A stretch of 64,000 bases of DNA, taken from Phycisphaerae bacterium (GTDB lineage: Bacteria; Planctomycetota; Phycisphaerae; UBA1845). Positions 29,101 through 37,091 of this stretch are shown piece after piece (the first letter of the stretch is position 1; the number at the start of each line of letters is the position of its first letter). The notes below the pieces were generated by a model. It made no database searches. It was not told the DNA's origin and saw only the letters and a list, made by a program, of their open reading frames with translations. Position numbers and translations under genes: made by a program. The stretch covers positions 1 to 64,000 of the forward strand of contig JANQQK010000060.1 in NCBI GenBank assembly GCA_028289375.1, in the 5' to 3' direction.

Positions 29101-29619
29101 CCGTCGCAGACCTACATCACGTGGGAAGAGGCGATGACGTTCTTCGCCGATCGGCGGCGGATCGATTTCCAGGGGGACGTGCGGATGGACCACCGCAGCG
29201 GTTCCAAATTGCCCTTCGCGCGTGAGATGCTCAAGGACCATGCATTCGATGTGGCATCAGCCCGAAACATCGGACGGCGGACGCGCTTCTCGGGCGGGTC
29301 GCTGATGGTGGAATTTGGAGCGGACAGTGCGGCCGATGTTGCGGCAGCGGGTATGGGGCAGATGAGTTTCGGCGATGTTCGGCAACTTGAAGCCACCGGC
29401 GGGGTGGCCATTGACGACGACACCGTGTCCATCCGCGCGTTTCGCATCGTGAAATTCGACGAGAGCGAGCTGCTCAAGATTCTGGGAACCAAGCGGGAGC
29501 CCGCCGAGATTTTCAGCGCGACTGATTCATGGTCATTCCTCGGCAATGAAATGAGCTACAATCTCAAATCAGGCAAAGTGGACATTCTGGAGGAACACGT
29601 CGTCCGCATTCGTCGTTAG
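26161..29619 (+). CDS. Giant LptC/LptA-like envelope protein
   Basis: A 1152-residue protein with one N-terminal transmembrane helix (about 3-25), so it is probably anchored in the inner membrane with a periplasmic body. The body is beta-rich and contains recurring OstA/LptA-like strands: ARGDVSIHQRSGDE, EALGDVFISQASRTVYARD, FVGDVQAVTRR, FQGDVRMDHRSG and ATGGVAIDDDTVSI. LptC is usually about 190 residues, so this is several times larger, as if LptC and repeated LptA units were fused into one periplasmic bridge. Its place 63 bp after kdsC supports a role in moving LPS. The acidic, Asp/Glu-rich composition is notable. No lptB is adjacent. Function is inferred from weak repeats and context. Confidence 0.6.
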   Translation: MVRSLILVVSTLAVVGVLFSVYQYATALKPDPQPPKLVNVEDLPEPPSPQDGDDDQKVIKIGAGGQLGKGERISHTWYEPGSTTPRLKAEVDRWEPVGDDSDEFYLVNPDVRLKTPEGQEVRVVSREAWVKLIRRGGGAYEAKSGRFVGAVEIDIDRLSEDERVKLPEDERDVADPSRMIHLTFEELSFDLEQSQISTEHAFSLRMQEAEMTAEGLLARYNEVDRRLEFFEILRGGALEVLAPSQLLDTSLPGGDETVVDEESADDEVVVDAAPSIPAVDESGIPIFIPGAPQPKPRKIQPYVAKARGDVSIHQRSGDEVVWRLTSDALRVLFDFGREEREATRLGKPITADGDAAESNEGDESELDKPEQNNERIRFVWSETLTITPEELISAADQEFSEKRLRLLATGDQVRFVDRQADVTCTLLEAQRDTQVLRLEGSEDKPIHVTSDQCSELTGVALLVDRGNQVARLIGPARVADGSGEQPIDVRFNDYAELLSSRHETTRKHPVTGEVQTIRREYISSATFVGDAQMKQGPQLVAGDTVFATFDPPTQSGGFGENVRTVEAQDDVVTVVETDKNMFTRMTCDDLKMAFVPDPGGSMKPRFAEALGDVFISQASRTVYARDQLTMYMVPMVKEKKPFSMTEARIVAINRGLDPAKVDWEKERLRYEQSVEYTVGLESLTARGAVSAFDPDEAMNISAETLACTFQNRRDIETADIEGAPGEEAVVQFGDFSVQAHEVHVDRVKDRIDVPGRGTVWFVTNRGLDGTVATSPQDVEIAWSKEMRFLAANNTAKFVGDVQAVTRRKVLPEASLMSWLRGGVEPTSIEGMTFDAHELDIHFVDREATRTAHSSVDTDWWVFEPLVNRMTRQSPSSQSSTIAFDKEPSYMVANDDVVAVFANVVPDSDVVQNRIRIASADMTVDLRSEMLTVPEAGSLLIEDYRIREIPQAGDNQSASADDTLPVGEAGLTAFTSSQSGLPSQTYITWEEAMTFFADRRRIDFQGDVRMDHRSGSKLPFAREMLKDHAFDVASARNIGRRTRFSGGSLMVEFGADSAADVAAAGMGQMSFGDVRQLEATGGVAIDDDTVSIRAFRIVKFDESELLKILGTKREPAEIFSATDSWSFLGNEMSYNLKSGKVDILEEHVVRIRR

Positions 29620-30425
29620 AGGGTGATCGGAAACCGGTTGAATTCTGCGCGCGTGGCGGGCGATTTTGGGGTTGTCGGGAATTGTCGCTTGCCTTGGGGG
29701 TATCGCGGTCAATAATCAATTGAATGCGTTGGCTGTAGGGTGTTTCATATGGGTGGCCAACCGTGTTGCATCTCGCCACCTTCCTGCGGCTTGTGCATTT
29801 CGAGGCGGCGTCGGTGGGCCTGTCGGTCACCGATGAATTTCAGACAAGCGAGTTGTGTTGTCGCGATCAGGCGCGTCGGTGTGCGTTAGCAAACATCGGC
29901 TGTGCGCTGAGAAGGGAATGTCTGTGCATCAGCCTCGGTTCATGCGTGAACGCCATCGTTGTGGTTCGGTGGCGTGGGTTCCAATTCAGCCGCAACTGTG
30001 TGTTGATGCGAGAAGCATGTCGGTGGGCGCGTTGCGCGCCGGCTGACCCATGAGGTCGGGCTTGGGGAAGTGGTGGTGCTCTCCGGAGCATGGTCGATGC
30101 GCGTATTGGAGGGCGGGCATCGATCGGGGAGGAAGCGAGGCGTCGTGATCGCCGACGTGGTCGTCGGGTGTTCGCATCGCGTGCTCGCCAGGAGGGGGGA
30201 AGAAGCAGGACGCCCACCGGGTTGTTCCGCAACCTCGTTGCGGTCGCCCGGGCGTCCTCGAATTTTCGCGATGGGGTTGGTACGCACAATCAGGGCTTAA
30301 CCTCGTGCAGCGGCCGATTCTTGTGGGGTAGCGGCTGCGGTGCGAGTTTTTCAAGCCGCCGCGGTGGTCTCGTGTCCGATCATCGCGGCGGTGTTGCGCG
30401 CTGTGAACAGTGTTGACTGGATGGC
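29620..30425. other. Gene-poor 806-bp gap with several strong hairpins
   Basis: No convincing coding frame is present; short frames on both strands have implausible composition. The stretch contains several stable inverted repeats on the plus strand: GGCGCG/CGCGCC (30026-30040), TGCTC/GAGCA with a UCCG tetraloop (30077-30090), AGGACGCCC/GGGCGTCCT (30207-30258) enclosing CCGCAAC/GTTGCGG (30227-30243), and CCGCCGCG/CGCGGCGG (30356-30391). A possible promoter lies at 29690-29717. The set suggests a structured RNA, but it lacks the conserved blocks of RNase P, tmRNA or SRP RNA. Confidence 0.45.
29690..29717 (+). promoter_or_regulatory. Possible sigma70-type promoter in the gene-poor gap
   Basis: TTGCCT (29690-29695) and AATAAT (29712-29717) are 16 bases apart. 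It would transcribe into the hairpin-rich part of the gap. The spacing is one base short of optimum. Confidence 0.3.
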
Positions 30426-31271
30426 TTACAGACCGTTTGGCTGAACCTGTCCGAACGCGATGACCTCGTTCATGCTGCCGCTGCGGAAGCCCCTGAGATC
30501 AACCGTGATGTACTGGTAGCCGGCGTCGCGGAAATGCTCGTCGATGCGCTGGCGGAGTTTGGGGTCGAGCAGTTCGGCGATGCGTTCTGACGGCACTTCG
30601 ATGCGTGCGAGATTATCGTGATGACGCACGCGACACTCGCGAAATCCAACCCTGTGCAGGAACGCCTCGCACGATTCGATTCGACGCAGCTTCTCCGGCG
30701 TAATCTCCTCGCCATACTGCACGCGACTCGATAGGCAGGGACTTGCTGGCTTGTCAAAGGTCGGCAGGTTCATCTCGGCCGACAACCAGCGAATGTCGTC
30801 CTTGGTCAACCCCGCGTCGGCTGCGGGGGTGAGTACGTTGTGTTCGCGGGCGGCCTGGATGCCGGGGCGGTGGTCGCCGAGGTCGTCGGCGTTGATGCCG
30901 TTGATGGCCGCCGCGATGCCGCGCGACGCACAGAAGTCGGCCATTTGGTTGTAGAGGGTTGTCTTGCAGAAGTAGCAGCGGTTGGTCGGGTTGGCCAGGT
31001 AGTCAGGGTTCTCGAATTCGTCCGTCTCGATCACGACGTGCTCGACGCCGACGAGGTTGGCCAATGCGACGGTCTGCTCGAATTCCGACGTGGCGAGGCT
31101 GTCGCTCCGGGCGGTGACAGCCACCACATTCTCGCTTCCCAGCGTGTCAGCGGCGAATCGCAAAATGAATGTGGAGTCCACCCCGGCTGAAAACGCAACC
31201 GCGACGCGTTCCAGCGGTTTCAAAATGGCGGTAAGCCGGTCGGTCTTTTCTTTCAGCGTTGGTTGACCCAT
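30426..31271 (-). CDS. larE: ATP-dependent sacrificial sulfur transferase LarE-like
   Basis: A 281-residue PP-loop ATP pyrophosphatase. The P-loop is AVAFSAGVDSTFIL, and the segment NPTNRCYFCKTTLYNQM and the PCLSSR motif are characteristic of LarE, which inserts sulfur into the nickel-pincer cofactor of lactate racemase. Three cysteines (C99, C102 as CxxC, and C179 in PASPCLSS) are present. LarE enzymes with three such cysteines can hold a [4Fe-4S] cluster and reuse it, whereas the single-Cys type sacrifices its own sulfur; this one is more likely the cluster type. No larA, larB or larC is nearby, so it is an orphan here. Confidence 0.88.
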   Translation of the reverse strand: MGQPTLKEKTDRLTAILKPLERVAVAFSAGVDSTFILRFAADTLGSENVVAVTARSDSLATSEFEQTVALANLVGVEHVVIETDEFENPDYLANPTNRCYFCKTTLYNQMADFCASRGIAAAINGINADDLGDHRPGIQAAREHNVLTPAADAGLTKDDIRWLSAEMNLPTFDKPASPCLSSRVQYGEEITPEKLRRIESCEAFLHRVGFRECRVRHHDNLARIEVPSERIAELLDPKLRQRIDEHFRDAGYQYITVDLRGFRSGSMNEVIAFGQVQPNGL

Positions 31272-31453
31272 GCATATTCACCGTCGAATGACGAAGACCA
31301 TCATAGTCCTGCCCGTATCATCGGACAAACGGCTCGCCCGTCTGTGCGGGGTTCACAATGGGCAAGGCAACGCCTATAGTCGCCCTGCGCACCGGCCAAG
31401 CTGCGTGCTCGGAGGCGGAGACGGCGACTTCAGCGAGATGGGAGCGTAACTCG

Positions 31454-34180
31454 ATGCGAGAACAGGTTCGTGAACTGACGCCGCTGACAATCATCCTCGG
31501 CGTGCTGATCGGTTGCGTGATGGGCGCGGCCAACGCATATGTCGGGTTGAAGTTCAGTTTGACAATCTCTGCTTCGATTCCGGCTGCCGTCATCTCCATG
31601 GGCATCATGCGTGGTGTCCTGCGTCGTGGTTCTCTGCTAGAGAACAACATGGTGCAGACGATCGGTTCTGCCGGTGAGTCACTTGCCGCCGGCGTCATTT
31701 TCACGGTCCCCGCGTTGTTCATCCTCGCACCACAGTACCCGGACGCCGATCTTGAACCGGATTACTTGCGAATCGTGATATTCGCGTTGCTTGGTGGCGT
31801 GTTGGGCATCCTGATGATGATCCCTTTGCGACGCTATCTGATCGTCAAGCAACACAATAGCCTGCCCTATCCTGAGGGCACAGCGTGCGCCGAAGTGCTC
31901 AAGAGTGGTCAAAGCGGGGGCAGTGGCGCGGTGCTTGTGTTCGGGGGCCTCATCATCGGATTCCTCCACAAGATGCTGCAGGCATTGTTCAAATTGTGGG
32001 AAGAGGGCATCGTCGTTCCGGTTAAGTCCAAGCTTGCCGCGATGGACATGAAGACTGAAGTCGCGATGGAGAGTTCCGCCGTCCTGCTCGGTGTGGGTTA
32101 CATTCTCGGAATTCGTGTGTCGGCGATCATGGTCAGCGGTGGCTTGATCGCCTGGCTGGTGATCATTCCGATGATCGCGTATTTCGGCGCGAATCTGTCT
32201 GAACCATTTGCACCCGCGAAAATGTTAATCAGCGATATGAATCCGTCGCAGATATGGACGAATTACATTCGCTATGTCGGTGCGGGTGGCGTTGTGTTTG
32301 GCGGTCTGATTTCGCTGCTTCGCGCGTTCCCCGCCATCACGGCATCAGTCTGGCACGCTGTCGCGCAGCTCTTCAGTGGGCGCAGTCAGGCAAATGACCG
32401 CACAGATCGTGACCTGCCGATTTGGATCGTCATCGGCGGTTCGATACTCATCATCCTCGGTGTCTATCTGATCAACATCGATAACCAGGCCGGTTGGAGC
32501 GTGGCCATTGCGACGGCGGTCGCGGGCTTCGTTTTTGTTGCGGTGGCGTCGCGAATCGTCGGTCTTGTGGGAAGTACGTCATCACCGGTATCGGGAATGA
32601 CCATCGCGACACTGATGGCAACCGCTGTCATCTTCCGTGCCATGGGAATGTCGGGCCCCGAAGTCATCGGAGCACTGATTGGCGTCGGGGCCGTTGTGTG
32701 CATCGCGATTGCGATGGCCGGCGACTGTTCCCAGGATCTCAAGACGGGATATCTTGTCGGCGCCACGCCCGGCAAACAGCAGATTGGCGAACTCATCGGC
32801 GTCGTGACATCCGCAATTACGTGCGCGGGAGTGCTCCTGCTCTTGAATGATCAATACGGTTTCGTCCCGGACACGAACCTCGCCGAAGGAGGAGAGCCGC
32901 GCGAGACTCTCCTGGCGGCGCAAGCCAACGTGATCAGCCTTGTTGTGAAGGGCATTATGGAGCAGAGCCTGCCATGGGAGCTGATCTTCATTGGCGCCGC
33001 CTGTGCGTTCGTCGCAGAGTGCCTCGCTGTTCCGTCGTTGCCGTTCGCAGTCGGTCTCTATCTGCCACTGTCCGTCACGTCACCGATCTTCGGCGGTGGT
33101 CTCCTGCACTGGTTGGTCGCGGGGCGCAAGAAAGATGAGAAGGCGACCCATGCCGGCATTCTCGGCTCATCGGGACTCGTCGCCGGCGGGGCGTTGATGG
33201 GCCTCGGCATGGCGGCGTTGAGCTACTTCGAACTGCAGAAACAGCAGTTCTGGATTGACTTCATGAAGAAGCTCAATGAGACCCCGTATGTGCAGGATGT
33301 GATGCAGTGGTGGAAGCCGGCGGAAGGGACCGCCCCCGAATGGCGGGGCTGGGTCGTCTCCTTCGTACCGTTCCTGCTGCTGATGCTCTGGCTGGCGTTC
33401 ATTTCGTGGCGAAACCGAGCACGTCCGGGCCAATCGCCGCCGCCGGATTCGGGTGGCGATAATCGTCCGCCCGTATCAATGCCACCATCTGCCGACAGAC
33501 CGACCGGACCGCCCGCCACGCCGGAGCCTGATGATCAGGGTGGCCGCATCGTGACCGGCGGACCGATTCCGCTCTCGGGCAGCCCCGAGCCAACCGCAGC
33601 ACCCCCGGCGATTCAGCCACCCCCGAGCGAACCGCCGGCTCCGCTTTCACCGACGCCGCAGCCTGCTCCGCCGGGTACGGCACCTGTGCCGGACCCAGCC
33701 GCCCCCAAGGTTCCCAAGCCGTCGCCCGGTCCGCTCGCACCGCGCGAGGATTGGTTCGCGTCGTCGCCGGCAGCGCCCGAAGCACAACAGCCTCCGGCAG
33801 CGCCGCTCGCTTCTGATTACGGCACACCGCCGCAACAGTCGCTGGCTGACGATGTCCGTCAGGAGTCGTCCATTCCGCCCGAGTCGATTGCCATGGGCCG
33901 TGATCCAGCCGGACCATCGTCACTGCCTCCGACGACCATCTCGTCGCGTCCGCCGGGGGATCAGCCTGTACGTCCGGACGAGTCGATGTACATCATCGGG
34001 ACGTCACACGAGGAGTCACCCACGCCCGACGCAGGCAGTGAACAACCGCCTGGCGAGGGCTCGACCGATACGCTTGGTTTGCTCGATGAATTGGGACCGC
34101 CGCCGGAAGGTCCGTCCGACGACGAAACGCGCGAATGGGATGGCGATGACAACCCCAAGCCGCCGTCGTTCGGCATCTGA
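31454..34180 (+). CDS. OPT family oligopeptide/metal-complex transporter with long C-terminal tail
   Basis: A 908-residue protein. Residues 1 to about 655 are an OPT transporter with many hydrophobic helices; recognisable segments are ANAYVGLKFSLTISASIPA, NNMVQTIGSAGES, LPYPEGTACAEVLKSG and AGDCSQDLKTGYLVGATP. OPT proteins import peptides or siderophore-metal complexes by proton symport. The last ~250 residues are a Pro/Ser/Ala-rich, low-complexity cytoplasmic or periplasmic tail that ordinary OPT proteins lack. The ATG at 31454 (REQVRELTP) is preferred; a longer frame from 31358 adds a non-conserved stretch. It converges with the SSS transporter with a gap of 17 bp. Substrate unknown. Confidence 0.9.
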   Translation: MREQVRELTPLTIILGVLIGCVMGAANAYVGLKFSLTISASIPAAVISMGIMRGVLRRGSLLENNMVQTIGSAGESLAAGVIFTVPALFILAPQYPDADLEPDYLRIVIFALLGGVLGILMMIPLRRYLIVKQHNSLPYPEGTACAEVLKSGQSGGSGAVLVFGGLIIGFLHKMLQALFKLWEEGIVVPVKSKLAAMDMKTEVAMESSAVLLGVGYILGIRVSAIMVSGGLIAWLVIIPMIAYFGANLSEPFAPAKMLISDMNPSQIWTNYIRYVGAGGVVFGGLISLLRAFPAITASVWHAVAQLFSGRSQANDRTDRDLPIWIVIGGSILIILGVYLINIDNQAGWSVAIATAVAGFVFVAVASRIVGLVGSTSSPVSGMTIATLMATAVIFRAMGMSGPEVIGALIGVGAVVCIAIAMAGDCSQDLKTGYLVGATPGKQQIGELIGVVTSAITCAGVLLLLNDQYGFVPDTNLAEGGEPRETLLAAQANVISLVVKGIMEQSLPWELIFIGAACAFVAECLAVPSLPFAVGLYLPLSVTSPIFGGGLLHWLVAGRKKDEKATHAGILGSSGLVAGGALMGLGMAALSYFELQKQQFWIDFMKKLNETPYVQDVMQWWKPAEGTAPEWRGWVVSFVPFLLLMLWLAFISWRNRARPGQSPPPDSGGDNRPPVSMPPSADRPTGPPATPEPDDQGGRIVTGGPIPLSGSPEPTAAPPAIQPPPSEPPAPLSPTPQPAPPGTAPVPDPAAPKVPKPSPGPLAPREDWFASSPAAPEAQQPPAAPLASDYGTPPQQSLADDVRQESSIPPESIAMGRDPAGPSSLPPTTISSRPPGDQPVRPDESMYIIGTSHEESPTPDAGSEQPPGEGSTDTLGLLDELGPPPEGPSDDETREWDGDDNPKPPSFGI

Positions 34181-34197
34181 TTCACGCGGCGTGCCGG

Positions 34198-35637
34198 TCA
34201 GCGTTCTTCCTTGACGAACGGTCGCCACTGCTCTTCGCGAGGTGGTGGGGTCAACAGGCTGACGGAGATCAGCGCCGTCACCGACACGACGATCGCCGGC
34301 AGAACCGAATCCACAGACGCGATCCACGAGTCGTCGGCCAGATAACCATTCTTCGACGCAACCGACCAGAGCACGGTCATGATCGCCCCCGATGCGATGG
34401 ACGCGGTCGCCCCCGCCGTCGTTGCCCGATTCCAGAAGAACGTCGCGATCATGGCCGGCGTGATCGATGCGCCATAGATCGTGTACGCCCACAGCGCGAC
34501 GTCGAGGAACTTCTCGCTTGCCTGAGAGGCTGCGTATGCGACCAGGCCAAGCCCGACGACGGCGGCCCGCGAGAAGATGACCATGTTCCGCGGCGACGCA
34601 TCGGGGTTGATGAAGCGCTGATAAACATCGCGGGCCAGCGACGTGCCAATGACCAGCAGAAACGAGTCCGCCGTCGAGACGATGATCGCCACCGCGGCCG
34701 CCAACATCAGTCCACCCAGGATGGCGGGCAGGTGGTCCTTCGCTGCGATCAGCAGAATGTGCGCGGGATTCTCCGGTTGAACAAATGAACTGGCTACCCA
34801 CGCCGTCGCGATGATCATCATCTCAACCGACGCGATTGCCGGAATCAGCAGCAACGAGCTCACCCTCGCCGTCCGCACGTCCTTGGCGGAGAAGAATCGC
34901 TGATACAGATTGGCTTCGCCCATCACGAGCAAAAACGCTGGCAGCATCAGGTTCACCGCTTCCAGAGGCGAGATCGGTCCGAACAGGTCCATACGCGTCG
35001 GCGATTCAGCAAACGCCTCACGCATGCCGTCCAACCCGCCGGCCTTGCCGAAAAGGAGGGGCAGGGCGATGACGAAGCCGACGATCATGATGACGCCGTT
35101 GGCCACGTCTGTCCGCGCGACCGAGAACATGCCGGCCAAAACGGTATAGACGATGATGAAACCCGCTGCGATCTGCGTGCAAGTGGTCAGCGAGCCGATT
35201 TTGCCGCCCGTGACCTGAAAGAGAACCGCGCCGCCCGCTCGGTATTGGTAACTCACGATGACGAGGTACGCGGTGATCAGGGCGACCGTGCCGAGCAATC
35301 GAGGCCCAACGCCGAATCGCGTCTCGAGGATGTCGAGCACCGTGATTTTCTCGAATCGCCGGACACGCGCAGCCACGATCGAAATCAGCATGATCCCGAG
35401 GATGCCGCCGAGCGGGATGATGATGGCGGAGATCCCGATTTCGCAGGTTTTCTCGGAGTGCCCGAGCAGGCTTCCCGTTCCGATCCACGTGGTCATCATC
35501 GTGCCGACGAGGACGGGGATCGTGAGCGATCGCCCCGCGACGGCGAAATCCTCCTGCGTCTTGATACGGTTGGCATGCCAAGCCCCAACCAGCACCAACG
35601 CCCCGAGGTGAATCAAGATGACAATGACGTAGAACAT
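34198..35637 (-). CDS. Sodium:solute symporter (SSS) family protein
   Basis: A 479-residue protein with about 13 hydrophobic helices. The family signatures are seen at GTMMTTWIGTGSLLG, GGILGIMLI, YQYRAGGAVLFQVTGG and VSTADSFLLVIGTSLARDVYQR (sodium-site helix). Members move sugars, amino acids, carboxylates or iodide with sodium; the substrate is not predictable. It is divergent from the sigma54 activator gene; the 134 bp between them should hold both promoters. No sensor-kinase domain follows the transporter. Confidence 0.9.
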   Translation of the reverse strand: MFYVIVILIHLGALVLVGAWHANRIKTQEDFAVAGRSLTIPVLVGTMMTTWIGTGSLLGHSEKTCEIGISAIIIPLGGILGIMLISIVAARVRRFEKITVLDILETRFGVGPRLLGTVALITAYLVIVSYQYRAGGAVLFQVTGGKIGSLTTCTQIAAGFIIVYTVLAGMFSVARTDVANGVIMIVGFVIALPLLFGKAGGLDGMREAFAESPTRMDLFGPISPLEAVNLMLPAFLLVMGEANLYQRFFSAKDVRTARVSSLLLIPAIASVEMMIIATAWVASSFVQPENPAHILLIAAKDHLPAILGGLMLAAAVAIIVSTADSFLLVIGTSLARDVYQRFINPDASPRNMVIFSRAAVVGLGLVAYAASQASEKFLDVALWAYTIYGASITPAMIATFFWNRATTAGATASIASGAIMTVLWSVASKNGYLADDSWIASVDSVLPAIVVSVTALISVSLLTPPPREEQWRPFVKEER

Positions 35638-35771
35638 GTTTCCGGCACCTGGGATCGAAGGTTATCGGCTGTCGAGCCTCACGCCAAATGGTCGCTGGGA
35701 AACCGGTTGCGTGAATTGCCCAGCGTGACGGATGGTTGGACCCGCGCGAAATCCCGATCTATAAACAACAC

Positions 35772-36803
35772 ATGGCCACCTCCGATCCGACCACATCCCA
35801 AACGACCGATATCATCGCAGCCAGTGACGCGATGAAACGCGTGCTCGCTCTTGCGACGCAGGCGGCGTCTTCGGATGTAACCGTGCTGATCCAGGGGGAA
35901 ACCGGGACGGGCAAGGAACTGGTGGCCCAGCACATCCATCGAGCGAGTCGACGGTCGGGTCAGCCGTTCGTGGCCGTCAACTGCGGTGCCTACACGGACA
36001 GCCTGTTGGCGTCGGAGCTGTTTGGCCACGTACGCGGCGCGTTCACAGGTGCGGTGGCCGATCGGGCGGGGGTTTTTGAAACGGCTGACGGCGGTACGGT
36101 TTTTCTCGACGAGATCGCCGACATGAGCCCAGCCATGCAGGTCAAGGTGCTGCGTGTCCTGCAGGAAGGGCGTGTGATGCGCGTCGGGGCGTCCAGCGAG
36201 ATCGGCATCGACGTGCGGGTCATCGCCGCCACCAATGCCAATCTGGCTTCAATGGTGGCAGCCGGAACATTCCGCGAAGATCTGTACTACCGCATCAAGG
36301 TCGTCCTTTGCGACATTCCACCATTGCGTGACCGATCCGATGACATCCCAGCCATCCTCGATCATTACCTGGCCAAGTTTTGCCGCGAAGCTGAAAAGGG
36401 GGTCGTGACGCTGAGCAGTGATGCCGTCAGCAGGCTCTCGACGTTCCGCTGGCCTGGTAACGTCCGGCAGCTCCGCAGCGAGATCGAGCAGCTTGTGGCA
36501 TTGTCCTCTGGTGGCGAGGAGATTGGCGTGGACCGCCTGTCACCGGAGGTCGTTGGCGTCGGCGGGGCGCCGGCTACGGAAACTTCGGCAGCAAAGCAGG
36601 ATACGCCCACCCCCGACGCAGATAATGCAGATGATGATGCCACGTACCAGGAACTGCTCGACCGCTGGACAGCCGACGTCCTGGAACGGCGACTGGCTCG
36701 GTTTGACGGCAACATCTCCAAGACGGCCCAATCGCTGGCGATTTCCCGGACCACGCTTTACGCACTCTTGAAAAAATACGGCATGCATGGAGCGGACGAC
36801 TGA
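35772..36803 (+). CDS. Sigma54-dependent transcriptional activator without N-terminal sensor domain
   Basis: A 343-residue bacterial enhancer-binding protein. The AAA+ domain starts almost at once: Walker A QGETGTGKE (41-49), intact GAFTGA loop (89-94) that contacts sigma54, Walker B GGTVFLDEIADMSP, and the arginine-finger region. It ends with a Fis-type helix-turn-helix (NISKTAQSLAISRTTLYALLKK). The ATG at 35772 is the start; a TTG in frame 36 bases upstream has no ribosome binding site. There is no receiver, GAF or PAS domain, so its activity must be controlled by a partner, another protein or its own level. The next gene downstream has a sigma54 promoter (36971-36986), making it the obvious target. 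Confidence 0.93.
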   Translation: MATSDPTTSQTTDIIAASDAMKRVLALATQAASSDVTVLIQGETGTGKELVAQHIHRASRRSGQPFVAVNCGAYTDSLLASELFGHVRGAFTGAVADRAGVFETADGGTVFLDEIADMSPAMQVKVLRVLQEGRVMRVGASSEIGIDVRVIAATNANLASMVAAGTFREDLYYRIKVVLCDIPPLRDRSDDIPAILDHYLAKFCREAEKGVVTLSSDAVSRLSTFRWPGNVRQLRSEIEQLVALSSGGEEIGVDRLSPEVVGVGGAPATETSAAKQDTPTPDADNADDDATYQELLDRWTADVLERRLARFDGNISKTAQSLAISRTTLYALLKKYGMHGADD

Positions 36804-36819
36804 CCCCGTTGTGCGCAAC

Positions 36820-36871
36820 GTGAACACATGTGTCCAGACGTTGGACAGCGGGCTGTTCACGCCATGGACAC
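36820..36871. promoter_or_regulatory. Candidate upstream activator sites of the sigma54 promoter
   Basis: Two nested inverted repeats: GTGAACA (36820-36826) with TGTTCAC (36854-36860), and inside it TGTCCA (36831-36836) with TGGACA (36842-36847, five-base gap). A third TGGACA is at 36865-36870. They lie about 105-150 bp before the -24 element, the usual distance for enhancer-binding proteins that loop to sigma54. Which protein binds them is inferred only. Confidence 0.5.
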
Positions 36872-36970
36872 GTCGGCGTGTCGGCGATCGTCCGGAAATG
36901 CGTTCCATCTATAAGGGTCTATCAAATAAAGGTTAAGCGTGCTTCGGCCGATTCGAAGAATGAGCGGGAG

Positions 36971-36988
36971 TTGGCACGGCGTGTGCTA
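36971..36988 (+). promoter_or_regulatory. Sigma54 (-24/-12) promoter
   Basis: TTGGCACGGCGTGTGCTA (36971-36988) has the invariant GG (36973-36974) and GC (36985-36986) exactly ten bases apart, close to the consensus TGGCACG-N4-TTGC. It is 106 bp before the ATG at 37092, so the leader would be about 90 nt. The remaining part of the gap from 36804 is AT-rich near 36910-36935. Confidence 0.75.
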
Positions 36989-37091
36989 GCTAAGCGATAG
37001 AGAAACGTACGCGCGATCCAATTCGTGTGTGACTGAATTAGACGCGGGATGTGCCCGCTGGGGTTTTCTAGAAGGACGAGGAGAAGGTTTG

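Noticed and set aside
29620-30425. RNase P RNA, tmRNA or SRP RNA in the gap
   Set aside because: None of their conserved blocks was found on either strand, such as the GAGGAAAGTCC of RNase P.
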